This document shows positions 55,154 to 64,000 of a stretch of DNA of 64,000 nucleotides, piece after piece. The position numbers and the translations under genes are program-made. Each line of letters starts with the position of its first letter. Position 1 is the stretch's first letter. The notes under the pieces are model-generated. The model was not told the origin of the DNA. It was given only the letters and a program-made list of their open reading frames with translations, and made no database searches. This DNA is from Thalassospira sp. HJ (GTDB taxonomy: Bacteria; Pseudomonadota; Alphaproteobacteria; Rhodospirillales; Thalassospiraceae), in contig NZ_JYII01000017.1 in assembly GCF_000948415.1 (NCBI RefSeq), forward strand, positions 33,435 through 97,434, given 5' to 3'.

Positions 55154-55474
55154 CTATCGCGGGGCAAACAGGATAATGCCCGCCCCCAGAAGACAAACCA
55201 GCAAACCGGTCACATCCCAGCGATCGGGCATGCTGCGTTCGACCACCCACATCCAGAAGATCGAGGCGGTGATATAAACCCCGCCATAGGCGGCATAGGC
55301 CCGCCCGGCAAAGTCGGCTTCAACCCGGGTCAGAAGCCAGGCAAAGACAATGAGCGAGAGGACACCGGGCACGACCCAAAGGATCGATTTCCCGGACCGC
55401 AGCCAGGCCCAGAAGGCAAAACATCCGGCAATTTCGGCAATGGCCGCAAAGATATAGGCCGCAATGCTTTGCAT
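55154..55474 (-). CDS. YnfA/UPF0060-family small membrane protein
   Basis: A 106-residue, four-helix membrane protein of the YnfA (UPF0060) family: [41 protein letters not shown] and a final [16 protein letters not shown]. The family is related to small multidrug-resistance transporters and has been linked to drug efflux. ATG 55474 with GGGGAACG fits the family start; the longer open frame overlaps the asparaginase gene. It lies 25 bases after that gene on the same strand and is probably co-transcribed. It converges on the kinase gene with a 5-base gap. Confidence 0.93.
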   Translation of the reverse strand: MQSIAAYIFAAIAEIAGCFAFWAWLRSGKSILWVVPGVLSLIVFAWLLTRVEADFAGRAYAAYGGVYITASIFWMWVVERSMPDRWDVTGLLVCLLGAGIILFAPR

Positions 55475-55499
55475 TCGTTCCCCGTTTGGTGATGAGCAA

Positions 55500-56510
55500 T
55501 CAGAAGGCCGGGCGCAAGTCGCCAGCATATTTTCCCGCCCAGTTGGTCAGAACCGGGGTGAGATGGTTTTTAAGCACCTCGGCACGGGCATCATCGATCA
55601 CGCCATGTTTGCGCAAGATCGCGCCCATCGCAACCTCTGCTCCGCGCTGGGTGCCATCATCAATCTTGAGCGCCACACCAAGCCCCTGTTTCGGGAAGGC
55701 CGCACAATAAACGCCCTCTGCCCCAACCTTGACCAACGCGTCCTCGCCGCATTCTTCCATGATCGCACTGCAGAACCGGCCGGTGCCGGCCACCATGAAG
55801 GGCGCTTTTGCGCAGCCCTTGCGGATGCGTTTGATGGCATCAATGCGCGTTTCGGAAAGACCAGCAGGATGGGCCATGCGGGCCATGGCAAGCCCCAGAT
55901 CACGAAGGCGCATGCCGATCACCGGAATGCCGCAACCATCAATGCCGCGCGGCGTGGACGACAGATCACAATCGCCCATTTCTTCCAGCACCTTGATCAG
56001 GCGCTGCTGCACCGGGTGTTGTTCTTCAATATAGCCCGCGGGATCTTCGCCAAGATGCTGCGCGGTCGACAGGAACCCGGCATGCTTGCCCGAGCAATTA
56101 TTATGCGCCTTGGTCAGTTTGACATGATCGGACGCCTGCTTGATCGCGGCATTGAGGCTGAGCGAATAATGCGGTGCGCATTCAAGCGTATCAACCGACA
56201 GCCCGACATGTTCCAGCCAAGCGGCAACCGTATTTGCATGTTCCTCTTCACCATTGTGCGACGAACAGGCCAGCGCGATGTGTTTATCCTCAAGACCAAA
56301 GGCATCCGCCGCACCACTTTCAATCAGCGGGATCGCCAAAAGCGGTTTGATGGCAGAACGCGGATACATCAGCGCGTCAATATCGCCGCCTTCATCAATC
56401 ACCGTGCCATCCGATTTCATCACCACATAACGCCCACGGTGAAAACTTTCGACCATCGCACCACGGGTGGCTTCGACAAGGATCGGGTTGGCGGCAATAG
56501 ACTGGGGCAT
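55500..56510 (-). CDS. L-asparaginase, Rhizobium etli type II family
   Basis: A 336-residue asparaginase of the family typified by the thermolabile R. etli enzyme (PF06089), unrelated in fold to E. coli AnsA/AnsB. Signatures: [66 protein letters not shown] and [28 protein letters not shown]. It should hydrolyse asparagine to aspartate and ammonia. I choose ATG 56510 ([13 protein letters not shown]), with GGAG nearby; the open 52-codon extension is not protein-like. No signal peptide, so cytoplasmic. Confidence 0.92.
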   Translation of the reverse strand: MPQSIAANPILVEATRGAMVESFHRGRYVVMKSDGTVIDEGGDIDALMYPRSAIKPLLAIPLIESGAADAFGLEDKHIALACSSHNGEEEHANTVAAWLEHVGLSVDTLECAPHYSLSLNAAIKQASDHVKLTKAHNNCSGKHAGFLSTAQHLGEDPAGYIEEQHPVQQRLIKVLEEMGDCDLSSTPRGIDGCGIPVIGMRLRDLGLAMARMAHPAGLSETRIDAIKRIRKGCAKAPFMVAGTGRFCSAIMEECGEDALVKVGAEGVYCAAFPKQGLGVALKIDDGTQRGAEVAMGAILRKHGVIDDARAEVLKNHLTPVLTNWAGKYAGDLRPAF

Positions 56511-56622
56511 TACGGGGAGCTCCGGGACTTGATGGATCTGGCGGTGGACCGGGGTATGACCCCCGATCATGCTATGCCCGAAATATGGGAATGAAGGCAA
56601 GCAAGACCAGCCTTGGCAGACA

Positions 56623-56652
56623 TAAAAAACGCCCTGCCAGATGCAGAGCGTT
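56623..56652 (-). terminator. Rho-independent terminator of the receiver gene
   Basis: On the minus strand ACGCTCTGC-ATCTG-GCAGGGCGT (9 bp, one G-T pair) followed by TTTTT, 29 bases after the stop at 56681. Confidence 0.85.
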
Positions 56653-56680
56653 TGTCGCCTTAACATGATGATATACGCGC

Positions 56681-57103
56681 TTAACAGGCGCTCATGGAAT
56701 TGCCCAGAACGCGGTTGAGCTGTTCGAGAACAACCTTCGGGCTGGCATCCTTGCTGATGAAGTCAGCAGCCCCCAGCGCATCGGCTTGGGCGCGGGTATC
56801 GGCGTCATAATGGGCCGAGAAGAAGAAGACCGGCACATTTTCGCTGTTGGGATAGCGGCGGCGGATTTCGCAGAAGGCTTCAAAGCCGCTCATGCCCGGC
56901 ATTTCGATATCCAGAATGATGGCATTCGGGCACATGCCGTCAAGCTGATCGATCAGATCATCGGCACAATCAAAACCGGCCACGTCATATCCGGCCCGGC
57001 GCAGCACTGTTTCAAGGGCTGCCTTGGCGCTGGGACTGTCGTCGGCGAACGCAACAAGTCCATCAGGACAGAATTGCGACGGCATGGCGCTGAGCGCGTT
57101 CAT
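56681..57103 (-). CDS. Single-domain response regulator
   Basis: A 140-residue lone receiver. Residues 16-135 contain the acidic pair (VAFADDSPSAKAAL), acceptor Asp in NAIILDIEMPGMSGF, switch Ser in VFFFSAHYD and Lys in DFISKDAS. There is no output domain, so it acts by phospho-dependent binding or as a phosphorelay carrier. GGAG lies about 11 bases before the ATG, and a TTGACA hexamer (minus strand, 57159-57154) may be its -35 although the -10 is poor. It has its own terminator and is not obviously paired with a kinase. Confidence 0.9.
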   Translation of the reverse strand: MNALSAMPSQFCPDGLVAFADDSPSAKAALETVLRRAGYDVAGFDCADDLIDQLDGMCPNAIILDIEMPGMSGFEAFCEIRRRYPNSENVPVFFFSAHYDADTRAQADALGAADFISKDASPKVVLEQLNRVLGNSMSAC

Positions 57104-57353
57104 GGATGGCGATACTCCGAGAATTGGGACAAGTCCAAACTGGCAGATGAAAATGTCAAATTGGTTAAACCCGCCAAATTTTTGCCACGCAATGTTCCGG
57201 CTTCATCCCGATCCTGCACCTGTTCCGCGAAAGTATAAGGCGGTTATGAACCTAGCCACGTGGCACGCCAATCTCACCAGCCCCGGTAAAACCCCAATGT
57301 TTCCGGCGACATAGCGTTACGGAAACCTGATTTGTCGGGTGGCATATCCGCCC

Positions 57354-57377
57354 AAATAGGTATTTCCATGCCTATTT
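57354..57377. promoter_or_regulatory. Inverted repeat upstream of the B12 riboswitch
   Basis: AAATAGGTAT (57354-57363) and ATGCCTATTT (57368-57377) pair 9 of 10 around TTCC. It ends about 10 bases before the riboswitch, so it probably overlaps the promoter and may be an operator for the mut operon. I cannot place a clear -35/-10. The rest of 57104-57387 shows nothing else recognisable. Confidence 0.45.
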
Positions 57378-57387
57378 ACGGAATTAG

Positions 57388-57572
57388 GAGCAGGTGCTAT
57401 AAACCGCCATGTCGCGAATGTGACCGGAAAACATGGTCGGGAATCCGGTGCGGCCCTGCGTTAAAGCAGTGTTGCCAAGCCCGGAACTGCCCCCGCAACT
57501 GTAAGCGCAAAGGCCTTATTTGCAGGTTTTCTCGCGAGTCAGAATACCGATGGTGTTTTCTTGGCATGAATG
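57388..57572 (+). ncRNA. Cobalamin riboswitch
   Basis: The conserved features of the adenosylcobalamin aptamer appear in order: the 5' segment GGTGCTAT (57393-57400), GGGAATCCGGTGCGGCCC (57436-57453), the core CCGGAACTGCCCCCGCAACTG (57481 onward) with GTAAGCG, and the B12 box GAGTCAGAATACCGATGG (57536-57553). The expression platform lies between about 57570 and the mutA ribosome binding site. The only gene downstream is the B12-dependent mutase operon, 120 bases further. End points are estimates. Confidence 0.93.
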
Positions 57573-57692
57573 GGCCGGGCGGGGTGTACCGGGTACTGGG
57601 AATCCGTAGTAGAATAGAATTTGGCAAAGTTCCGGGCAGAGACCCCATATGGAGTCGCATCATGACCGGAACAAACCAAGCCGGGAGAAACC

Positions 57693-59741
57693 ATGTCCGA
57701 CCCGCTAAAGCTCGCATCCGAATTTCCATCTGCTGATTATGCAAGTTGGCGCAAGCTTGCCGAGGAGGCCCTTAAGGGTGCACCGTTCGAGAAGAAGCTT
57801 GTCACCAACACGCTTGATGGTTTTTCCGTTCAGCCGATCTATACCGCCGATGATCAGGATGACGCGACCCGGCTGATCCATGAAGTTCTTAATGCCACGG
57901 TCGAGCCGCGCGAAACCGTTACCGGGTGGGACATCCGCCAGCTTCACACCCATCCCGATCCCAAGGCGACCAATGCCGCGATCCTTGAGGATCTTGAAAA
58001 CGGCGCCACTTCGATCACGCTGAAACTTGATGCCGCTGCCCGCGCCGGGCGCGAAATCAGTTCTGCCGAGGTGGGCGTGGACGGGGTCGCCATTCATTGT
58101 CTGGCTGATCTCGATGCTGCCCTTGTTGATGTTTACACCAACCTTGCCACCGTCGGGCTTGATGGCGGGGCGGCAGGTGTTCCGGCCGCAGCCCTTCTGG
58201 CAGCACATATTGCAAATACAGATGGTGCGGATGAAGCCGCACCGGCCTTTAACATCGATCCGATCGGAACGCTGGCAGCGACCGGCACCCTGCCCTGTGG
58301 CGCCAAGGAAGCAGTTGATCACGCGGCAAGTATCGCGGTTGAGCTGATTGATCTGTTCCCGCTGGCGACTGCGATTTCGGTGAATGGCGCCCCTTATTAT
58401 AATGCCGGTGCCACCGATGGTCAGGAATTGGCCTGCCTGCTGGCAAGCGGGGTGACCTATTTGCGGGCTCTGACCGATGCCGGGATGGCGGTTGATCAGG
58501 CAGCAGGTGCGATGGTGTTTAACGTCGCCATCGGCACCGACTTCTTTGCCGGGATCGCCAAGCTGCGTGCACTTCGCATGATGTGGAGCCGCGTTCTTTC
58601 GGCATCGGCGGCCCAGGATGCGACGATCACGATCAATGCTGTTTCGGCCGAAATGGCGATGACCAAGGTTGATCCGTGGGTCAATATGCTGCGCACCACA
58701 GTCACAAGCTTTGCCGCCGGTCTTGGCGGTGCGGATAGTGTGACCTGCCTGCCCTATGATCATCTGATTGGCCTGCCTGATGGCTTTGCACGCCGCATTG
58801 CGCGTAACACCCAACTGATCTTGCAGGAAGAAAGCAACGTGCACCGGGTGATCGACCCGGCAGGGGGTTCGTGGTTTATCGAAAACCTGACCAAGGAACT
58901 GGCAAAGACCGCATGGTCGAAATTCCAGTCACTTGAATCTTCGGGCGGGATCCTGAGTACGCTTGCCAATGGCAGCCTGAAAACCGAGATCGAGACTGTC
59001 TGGAACGCACGTGAAAAGCGCCTTGCCACCCGTCGCGATCCGCTGACCGGTGTTTCGGAGTTCCCCAATATCAGCGAAGCCAAGGTCGCGTGCGAAGCCC
59101 CGGATCTTGATGCGATCATTGCCGATGCCAAGTCCCGCCAGACCAAGTTTGACGGCACGGTCGGCAAGAGCCTTGCGGCCATGATCGAGGCCGCGCGCGC
59201 AGGGGCCACCATCGGGCACATGTTTACCGATCTTTATGGCACCAGTGCCGCGACCCGTATCGGCGCGCTGCCCGCGCACCGCCTTTCGGAACGTTATGAA
59301 GTGCTTCGCAAACGGTCCGATAGCCATAAGGCAAAGACCGGTGCCTTCCCACAGGTGTTCCTGGCCAATCTTGGCAAGATCGCCCAGCACACCGCACGCG
59401 CGACCTTTGCACGCAACTTCTTTGAAGCAGGCGGGATTGAAGCCGTTACCAATAACGGTTTTGACAGTGCCGATGCGCTGGCATCCGCCTTTGCCGAAAG
59501 TGGCGCCAAAATCGCCGTGATTTGCGGGTCCGACCCGCAATATGCCGACATGGCAGCAGACGTTGCCAAGGCGCTTAAATCCAAAGGGGCCAGCCTCGTT
59601 TACCTGGCTGGCAATCCCGGCGATGCGAGGTCCGCTTACGAGGCAGCTGGCATTGATGAGTTTGTCTTTGTCGGGGCTGACGTTCTTGGCATTTGTGGTG
59701 CCGCACTTGATCATCTTCTTGGCAAACAGGGGGAGAAATAA
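57693..59741 (+). CDS. mutA: Methylmalonyl-CoA mutase small (beta) subunit
   Basis: A 682-residue MutA. It has the mutase TIM-barrel ([51 protein letters not shown]) and a C-terminal degenerate B12-binding-like domain ([22 protein letters not shown]), which lacks the DxHxxG cobalamin-binding motif, as expected for the non-catalytic subunit. It pairs with MutB to convert methylmalonyl-CoA to succinyl-CoA in propionate and branched-chain breakdown. GGGAGA lies five bases before the ATG. A cobalamin riboswitch precedes it and mutB follows two bases after its stop. Confidence 0.96.
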   Translation: MSDPLKLASEFPSADYASWRKLAEEALKGAPFEKKLVTNTLDGFSVQPIYTADDQDDATRLIHEVLNATVEPRETVTGWDIRQLHTHPDPKATNAAILEDLENGATSITLKLDAAARAGREISSAEVGVDGVAIHCLADLDAALVDVYTNLATVGLDGGAAGVPAAALLAAHIANTDGADEAAPAFNIDPIGTLAATGTLPCGAKEAVDHAASIAVELIDLFPLATAISVNGAPYYNAGATDGQELACLLASGVTYLRALTDAGMAVDQAAGAMVFNVAIGTDFFAGIAKLRALRMMWSRVLSASAAQDATITINAVSAEMAMTKVDPWVNMLRTTVTSFAAGLGGADSVTCLPYDHLIGLPDGFARRIARNTQLILQEESNVHRVIDPAGGSWFIENLTKELAKTAWSKFQSLESSGGILSTLANGSLKTEIETVWNAREKRLATRRDPLTGVSEFPNISEAKVACEAPDLDAIIADAKSRQTKFDGTVGKSLAAMIEAARAGATIGHMFTDLYGTSAATRIGALPAHRLSERYEVLRKRSDSHKAKTGAFPQVFLANLGKIAQHTARATFARNFFEAGGIEAVTNNGFDSADALASAFAESGAKIAVICGSDPQYADMAADVAKALKSKGASLVYLAGNPGDARSAYEAAGIDEFVFVGADVLGICGAALDHLLGKQGEK

Positions 59742-59743
59742 CC

Positions 59744-61897
59744 ATGACCCGCATTCCTGATTTCTCCGACCTTCCGCTGTTTGATGGCGCATCCGCCGGC
59801 GCCAAGGACCCGTTTGAAAGCACGCCCTGGACCACACCAGAGGGGATTGATGTCAAATCATCCTATGGGCCTAAGGATCTTGATGGCATTGATCATTTGA
59901 ACACCATGCCGGGCATGCCGCCATTTTTGCGCGGTCCTTATCCGACCATGTATGTGCAGCGTCCCTGGACGATCCGCCAATATGCCGGGTTCTCCACCGC
60001 AGAAGAATCCAACGCGTTTTATCGCCGTAACCTTGCCGCCGGGCAAAAGGGCCTTTCGATTGCCTTCGATCTGGCCACCCACCGTGGCTATGACAGTGAT
60101 CATCCGCGCGTTGCGGGTGACGTTGGCATGGCCGGTGTGGCGATTGACAGCATCTATGACATGCGCACGCTTTTTGATGGCATCCCGCTTGATCAGATGT
60201 CGGTTTCCATGACCATGAATGGCGCGGTTCTGCCGGTCATGGCGCTTTATATCGCGGCCGCCGAAGAACAGGGTGTGAAGCATGAACAGCTTTCGGGCAC
60301 CATTCAGAATGACATTCTGAAAGAATTCATGGTGCGCAATACCTATATCTATCCGCCGAAACCATCGATGCGCATCATTTCGGACATCTTTGCCTTTACC
60401 TCGCAAAACATGCCGAAATTCAACTCGATCTCGATTTCCGGCTATCACATGCAGGAAGCCGGTGCGACGGCCGATCTTGAGCTGGCCTATACGCTGGCTG
60501 ATGGCATTGAATATGCCCGTGCCGGTCAGGCGGCAGGGCTTCCGATTGATAAGTTTGCGCCGCGTCTGTCGTTCTTCTGGGCGATTGGCATGAACTTCTT
60601 CATGGAAATCGCCAAGATGCGTGCGGCGCGCATGATCTGGGCCAAGCTGATCAAGCAATTCGATCCGCAAAACCCGAAATCGCTGTCGCTGCGCACCCAT
60701 AGCCAGACGTCGGGCTGGTCGCTGACCGCACAGGATGTGTTTAACAACGTCATCCGCACCTGTGTCGAGGCGATGGCATCGACCCAAGGCCACACCCAGT
60801 CGCTGCATACCAATGCGCTGGATGAGGCATTGGCCCTGCCGACTGATTTCTCGGCCAGGATTGCACGTAACACCCAGCTGTTCCTTCAGCAGGAAAGCGG
60901 CACCACCAATGTCATCGACCCGTGGGGTGGTTCATATTATGTCGAACGCCTGACGCGTGATCTGGCGGAAAAGGCATGGGCGCATATCGCCGAAGTCGAA
61001 GAACAGGGTGGCATGGCCAAGGCGATTGAGGCCGGCATTCCGAAAATGCGCATCGAAGAAGCCGCAGCCCGCACGCAGGCCCGCATCGATAGCGGCCGCC
61101 AGAGCCTTGTGGGCGTAAACAAATACCGCGTGACCGATGATCGCCCGGTCGATGTTCTTCAGGTCGATAACGCCGAAGTCCGCCGCCAGCAGATCGCGAA
61201 ACTTGAACGCCTGCGCGCAGAACGTGATAACGCGGCTGTTGAAAGCGCGCTCACGGCCCTTACCAATGCGGCCGATGGCGGCAATGGCAACCTGCTTGAG
61301 CTTGCCGTCGAAGCAGCCCGTGCGAAATGCACGGTGGGCGAGATTTCCGATGCGCTTGAAAAGGTCTATGGCCGTCATCAGGCGGTGATCCGCTCCATCT
61401 CCGGCGTTTATAAAACCGAGGTTGGGGCCGATAACGAGGCGCTTGCCAAGGTGGATCGCCTGATCACCGAGTTCGAGACCAATGAAGGCCGCCGTCCGCG
61501 TATCCTGATCGCCAAGATGGGTCAGGATGGCCATGACCGTGGTCAGAAGGTGATTGCAACCGCCTTTGCCGATCTTGGCTTTGATGTTGATATCGGCCCG
61601 CTGTTCCAGACGCCGGAAGAAGCCGCCAAACAGGCGGTCGAAAACGATGTTCATATTGTCGGCGCAAGTTCGCTTGCTGCTGGCCACCTGACGCTTGTGC
61701 CGCAGCTTCGGGCCGAACTCGACAAGCTTGGCCGCGAAGACATCATGATTGTTGCCGGGGGCGTGATCCCGCCGCAGGACTTCGACAAACTGTTCGAAGC
61801 CGGGGCTGAGGCGATCTTTCCGCCCGGAACGGTCATTGCCGAAGCTGCGGGCGACCTGCTAGAAAAGCTTAATCAGTCTGGTGAGGAAGCGGCCTGA
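59744..61897 (+). CDS. mutB: Methylmalonyl-CoA mutase large (alpha) subunit
   Basis: A 717-residue catalytic subunit. The barrel domain has [42 protein letters not shown] and [26 protein letters not shown]. The C-terminal B12 domain has [19 protein letters not shown] (the DxHxxG base-off cobalamin ligand), [11 protein letters not shown] and GGVIPPQDF. It uses adenosylcobalamin to isomerise (R)-methylmalonyl-CoA to succinyl-CoA. It is separated from mutA by two bases and from meaB by 68, so all three should be on one transcript. Confidence 0.98.
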   Translation: MTRIPDFSDLPLFDGASAGAKDPFESTPWTTPEGIDVKSSYGPKDLDGIDHLNTMPGMPPFLRGPYPTMYVQRPWTIRQYAGFSTAEESNAFYRRNLAAGQKGLSIAFDLATHRGYDSDHPRVAGDVGMAGVAIDSIYDMRTLFDGIPLDQMSVSMTMNGAVLPVMALYIAAAEEQGVKHEQLSGTIQNDILKEFMVRNTYIYPPKPSMRIISDIFAFTSQNMPKFNSISISGYHMQEAGATADLELAYTLADGIEYARAGQAAGLPIDKFAPRLSFFWAIGMNFFMEIAKMRAARMIWAKLIKQFDPQNPKSLSLRTHSQTSGWSLTAQDVFNNVIRTCVEAMASTQGHTQSLHTNALDEALALPTDFSARIARNTQLFLQQESGTTNVIDPWGGSYYVERLTRDLAEKAWAHIAEVEEQGGMAKAIEAGIPKMRIEEAAARTQARIDSGRQSLVGVNKYRVTDDRPVDVLQVDNAEVRRQQIAKLERLRAERDNAAVESALTALTNAADGGNGNLLELAVEAARAKCTVGEISDALEKVYGRHQAVIRSISGVYKTEVGADNEALAKVDRLITEFETNEGRRPRILIAKMGQDGHDRGQKVIATAFADLGFDVDIGPLFQTPEEAAKQAVENDVHIVGASSLAAGHLTLVPQLRAELDKLGREDIMIVAGGVIPPQDFDKLFEAGAEAIFPPGTVIAEAAGDLLEKLNQSGEEAA

Positions 61898-61965
61898 CGG
61901 CCCCTTCCCTGCCACGACACCCCGCTTTGCTGGCACAAGACGCGCCAAATTCTAAGGAACGCCTG

Positions 61966-63015
61966 GTGAAAGAAACGCTGCGCACCATACCTGCAGGCTC
62001 GGGCGGCACGGTCAGCCCGCGCAAGGCCGTGCGCAGACGTGTGCTTTCGACCGATGAAATCGTCAAAGGTGTTCTGGCAGGCGACCGTACCATTCTGTCG
62101 CGGGCCATCACGCTGGTCGAAAGCCGCAACCCGAAACATTTCGAGCAGGCCCAGGCGGTTCTGGCGCAATTGATGCCCGACACGGGCGGGTCGCAGCGCA
62201 TCGGCATTACCGGGGTTCCCGGTGTCGGCAAATCGACCTTTATCGAGGCGTTTGGCAAGAACCTGACCAAGGCTGGCAAAAAGGTTGCCGTGCTGGCGGT
62301 TGATCCGACCAGTGCGCGGTCAGGCGGCTCCATCCTGGGGGACAAGACCCGGATGAACGAGCTTTCGATTGATCCCAATGCCTATATCCGCCCATCGCCC
62401 AGCAGTGGCTATCTGGGTGGGGTCAATCGCATGACGCGCGAGACGATCCTGCTTTGTGAGGCGGCCGGGTTTGATGTGGTTCTGGTTGAAACTGTCGGGG
62501 CCGGGCAAAGCGAAACCATGGTCGCCCAGATGACCGACTTCTTCCTTGTCCTGATGTTGCCCGGTGCGGGGGATGAGCTTCAGGGCATCAAGAAGGGCGT
62601 TCTTGAAATTGCCGATCTGATTGCAGTGAACAAGGCCGATGCCGATCCGGCCAAGGCCCGCGAAGCCAAACGCGAATATTCCTCCGCCCTTCGGATCATG
62701 CAGCCGACCAGCAAACATTGGCGGCCGCAATCGGTGATGGTTTCGGCCCTCATCAATGACGGGCTTGATAACATCTGGGATCTGATCAACCAGCATCGCA
62801 CCGTGATGGAAAAGGAAGGCGAATTTGCCGCCAAGCGTGCGCGTCAGCAACATGACTGGATGTGGACGATGCTGCGCGACCGGTTGCTTGAAACCTTTAC
62901 CGCGCGCGATGATGTGGCAAGCCGTCTTCAGGCGCTTGAGGGCGATGTCCTCTCAGGGGCCACTAATCCGACCAAGGCCGTCGAGGAGTTGCTGGCCCTT
63001 ATCGACCTCAACTAG
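61966..63015 (+). CDS. meaB: Methylmalonyl-CoA mutase-associated GTPase MeaB
   Basis: A 349-residue G3E-type P-loop GTPase (ArgK/MeaB family). Motifs: Walker A GITGVPGVGKSTFIE, VLAVDPTSARSGGSILGDKTRM, VETVGAGQSE and the guanine site NKADAD, plus a C-terminal helical dimerisation arm (QQHDWMWTMLRDRLLETF). It protects and reloads the mutase with adenosylcobalamin. I choose GTG 61966 because AAGGA lies seven bases upstream; the TTG at 61927 has none. Its last 63 bases are overlapped by an unrelated gene on the other strand. Confidence 0.95.
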   Translation: MKETLRTIPAGSGGTVSPRKAVRRRVLSTDEIVKGVLAGDRTILSRAITLVESRNPKHFEQAQAVLAQLMPDTGGSQRIGITGVPGVGKSTFIEAFGKNLTKAGKKVAVLAVDPTSARSGGSILGDKTRMNELSIDPNAYIRPSPSSGYLGGVNRMTRETILLCEAAGFDVVLVETVGAGQSETMVAQMTDFFLVLMLPGAGDELQGIKKGVLEIADLIAVNKADADPAKAREAKREYSSALRIMQPTSKHWRPQSVMVSALINDGLDNIWDLINQHRTVMEKEGEFAAKRARQQHDWMWTMLRDRLLETFTARDDVASRLQALEGDVLSGATNPTKAVEELLALIDLN

Positions 63016-63822
63016 ACCTTCACTAGCAGCAGTTTCTGGTTGAGTTTCAGTTTTCGTGGTTTGTTCAAGACTTGGAAGCACATCAACCCACCATTTTTTA
63101 TATTGCTTGGTGGCTTCAACTAACTCCGGTGGAACCACATATATCGAGGTAAGTACCAAAACAACTTTGGCAATTTTCTTGCACCAACTAGATTCGGCAT
63201 AAGCTTTGTCATAGTGCGCAACAGCTTGGTTTTTCCAATCCAAATCGCTTGATAATTTTGCAAGTTCTTCGTAACCAAATATCGGAATATGCCTCAACAT
63301 CATTCTAAGATCACAAACTGAGTCCGCGAGCATCTTTGACAAAAAAGCTGGAGCCTCCGATGCATTAACGTGTTCAATAATCTCATCACTGAACACGTAT
63401 TCTTTAATCTCGGTTACCTTCGCTTCCTCCAACTTCGAAATTGGAGCTATTCTGCGGTAAGTTGATGATACAGCCATAATGCCAGCCCAACTTTGAGGGT
63501 CTGATATGAGTTTTGATACGTTTCCCCAAGGTTGGTGTAACTGCTGCAAGTCAGTGAACTTAACAAACCTTGAAGCGGCTTTTTTGGCTAAATCCACTAT
63601 CTGTGGATCTAGTAGCGGGTCATTTATATCGTTCAATGAACCTGAAAAATGCTCAAATCTCTCGCGAATTCTCCTAATCAAAAAATAGATTTCAGACTGA
63701 TCCGGGCCAAACTCCCTCATTAAAACGTCGACCACACGCTCATTAGTTTGTTTCACCGTGATGCTGCTCAGAAACCGACACAAATCCACGATTTCAATTG
63801 CTGGATCAGTAGTAACAGACAT
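62953..63822 (-). CDS. AT-rich gene of unknown function at the edge of a mobile region
   Basis: A 289-residue protein with no recognised domain. It is mostly helical, with a possible membrane helix (CKKIAKVVLVLTSIYVVP, about 220-238) and a Glu/Thr-rich tail. Base composition is markedly lower in GC than all its left-hand neighbours, and codon usage differs, suggesting recent acquisition. AAGGTGG lies about five bases before ATG 63822. Its last 21 codons are antisense to the end of meaB, so its natural 3' end may have been replaced when it was inserted. An IS110-type transposase remnant lies 67 bases upstream. A defence or toxin-type cargo gene is possible but not shown. Confidence 0.65.
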   Translation of the reverse strand: MSVTTDPAIEIVDLCRFLSSITVKQTNERVVDVLMREFGPDQSEIYFLIRRIRERFEHFSGSLNDINDPLLDPQIVDLAKKAASRFVKFTDLQQLHQPWGNVSKLISDPQSWAGIMAVSSTYRRIAPISKLEEAKVTEIKEYVFSDEIIEHVNASEAPAFLSKMLADSVCDLRMMLRHIPIFGYEELAKLSSDLDWKNQAVAHYDKAYAESSWCKKIAKVVLVLTSIYVVPPELVEATKQYKKWWVDVLPSLEQTTKTETQPETAASEGLVEVDKGQQLLDGLGRISGP

Positions 63823-63889
63823 GAAAACCACCTTGGATTTTATTTCATAAGTTTTATTTCACCTTATCAGCATAAAAAAAGCAGCGGTA

Positions 63890-64000
63890 TTAGCCGTCAA
63901 GTATTAAAGCATAATGGTCACGCATTCTCGCATTGAGGATGGTGACCATTTTTCTGACGACGGCAATGATAGCAACCTTGCCGGGTTTTCCGTTTTCAGT
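63890..64000 (-). mobile_element. IS110-family transposase, C-terminal end
   Basis: The last 36 codons of a gene entering from the right edge. The minus strand reads GKPGKVAIIAVVRKMVTILN and ends shortly after at TAA (63892-63890). The pattern GKPxKVAxIAVxRKxxTILNAxxRD is the typical C-terminus of IS110/IS116/IS902 DEDD transposases. Only the tail is inside the window, so completeness cannot be judged. Confidence 0.85.

Noticed and set aside
57662..57738. Short upstream open frame overlapping the start of mutA
   Set aside because: It starts at an ATG without a ribosome binding site and runs out of frame into mutA. It is likely chance, though a leader-peptide role cannot be fully excluded.
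57705..58844. Open frame of 379 codons on the minus strand
   Set aside because: Antisense to mutA; Cys/Gly-rich without recognisable motifs.

Overview
The window comes from an alphaproteobacterium, most plausibly a Rhodospirillales member (a Thalassospira-like marine heterotroph is my best guess from gene content and style; no rRNA is present to settle it). Genes are GC-rich with short spacers and reliable purine-rich ribosome binding sites. The exception is the right edge, which becomes AT-rich and ends inside an IS110-type transposase.

Layout. 1-5246 (minus): a pyc-glcD-glcE operon joining glycolate oxidation to pyruvate carboxylation, with a clear promoter and a PdhR/GlcC-like 17-bp palindrome upstream. 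5681-8713 (plus): a Cache-sensor NarL-type two-component pair and a Crp/Fnr regulator. 8728-11659 (minus): an exported HExxH protein, a DksA-like zinc protein and two unrecognised genes. 12110-16421 (plus): an orphan peptide-type solute-binding protein next to a hybrid histidine kinase. 16692-17304: two tiny proteins with the same C-terminal tail. 17426-23435 (minus): glutamate synthase gltD-gltB with a strong terminator. 23701-28625: uppP, a GNAT, a DUF3572 protein and a P-type ATPase. 28891-29420: tRNA-Leu(TAA) and a 268-bp nested-palindrome element. 29453-33716: an outer-membrane barrel, bluB, small membrane proteins, a CinA-like protein and a MutT-type Nudix protein. 33772-37727 (minus): two tandem TPR/O-GlcNAc-transferase-like glycosyltransferases. 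37968-41619: a lipoprotein esterase and secA. 41953-44257: an unrecognised two-gene cassette whose second product carries an RTX-like calcium domain. 44534-46818: a parvulin isomerase and argJ. 46900-49628 (minus): twin pentapeptide-repeat proteins. 49942-55148 (plus): a four-gene signalling operon (two REC-HDOD proteins, one REC-degenerate HD-GYP, one PAS histidine kinase). 55154-57103 (minus): ynfA, an asparaginase and a lone receiver. 57388-63015 (plus): a cobalamin riboswitch, then mutA-mutB-meaB. 62953-64000 (minus): an AT-rich unknown gene and the IS110 remnant.

How the genes fit together. Several central-carbon functions converge on C4 supply: pyruvate carboxylase, glycolate oxidase, and methylmalonyl-CoA mutase with its MeaB chaperone feeding succinyl-CoA. 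BluB makes the lower ligand of the B12 that the mutase needs, and the mutase operon sits behind a B12 riboswitch, an unusual placement for a B12-dependent enzyme. The window is also notable for tandem paralogues (two OGTs, two pentapeptide proteins, two equal-length HDOD regulators, two small NIL-tail proteins) and for four promoter regions with strong inverted repeats in or beside them.
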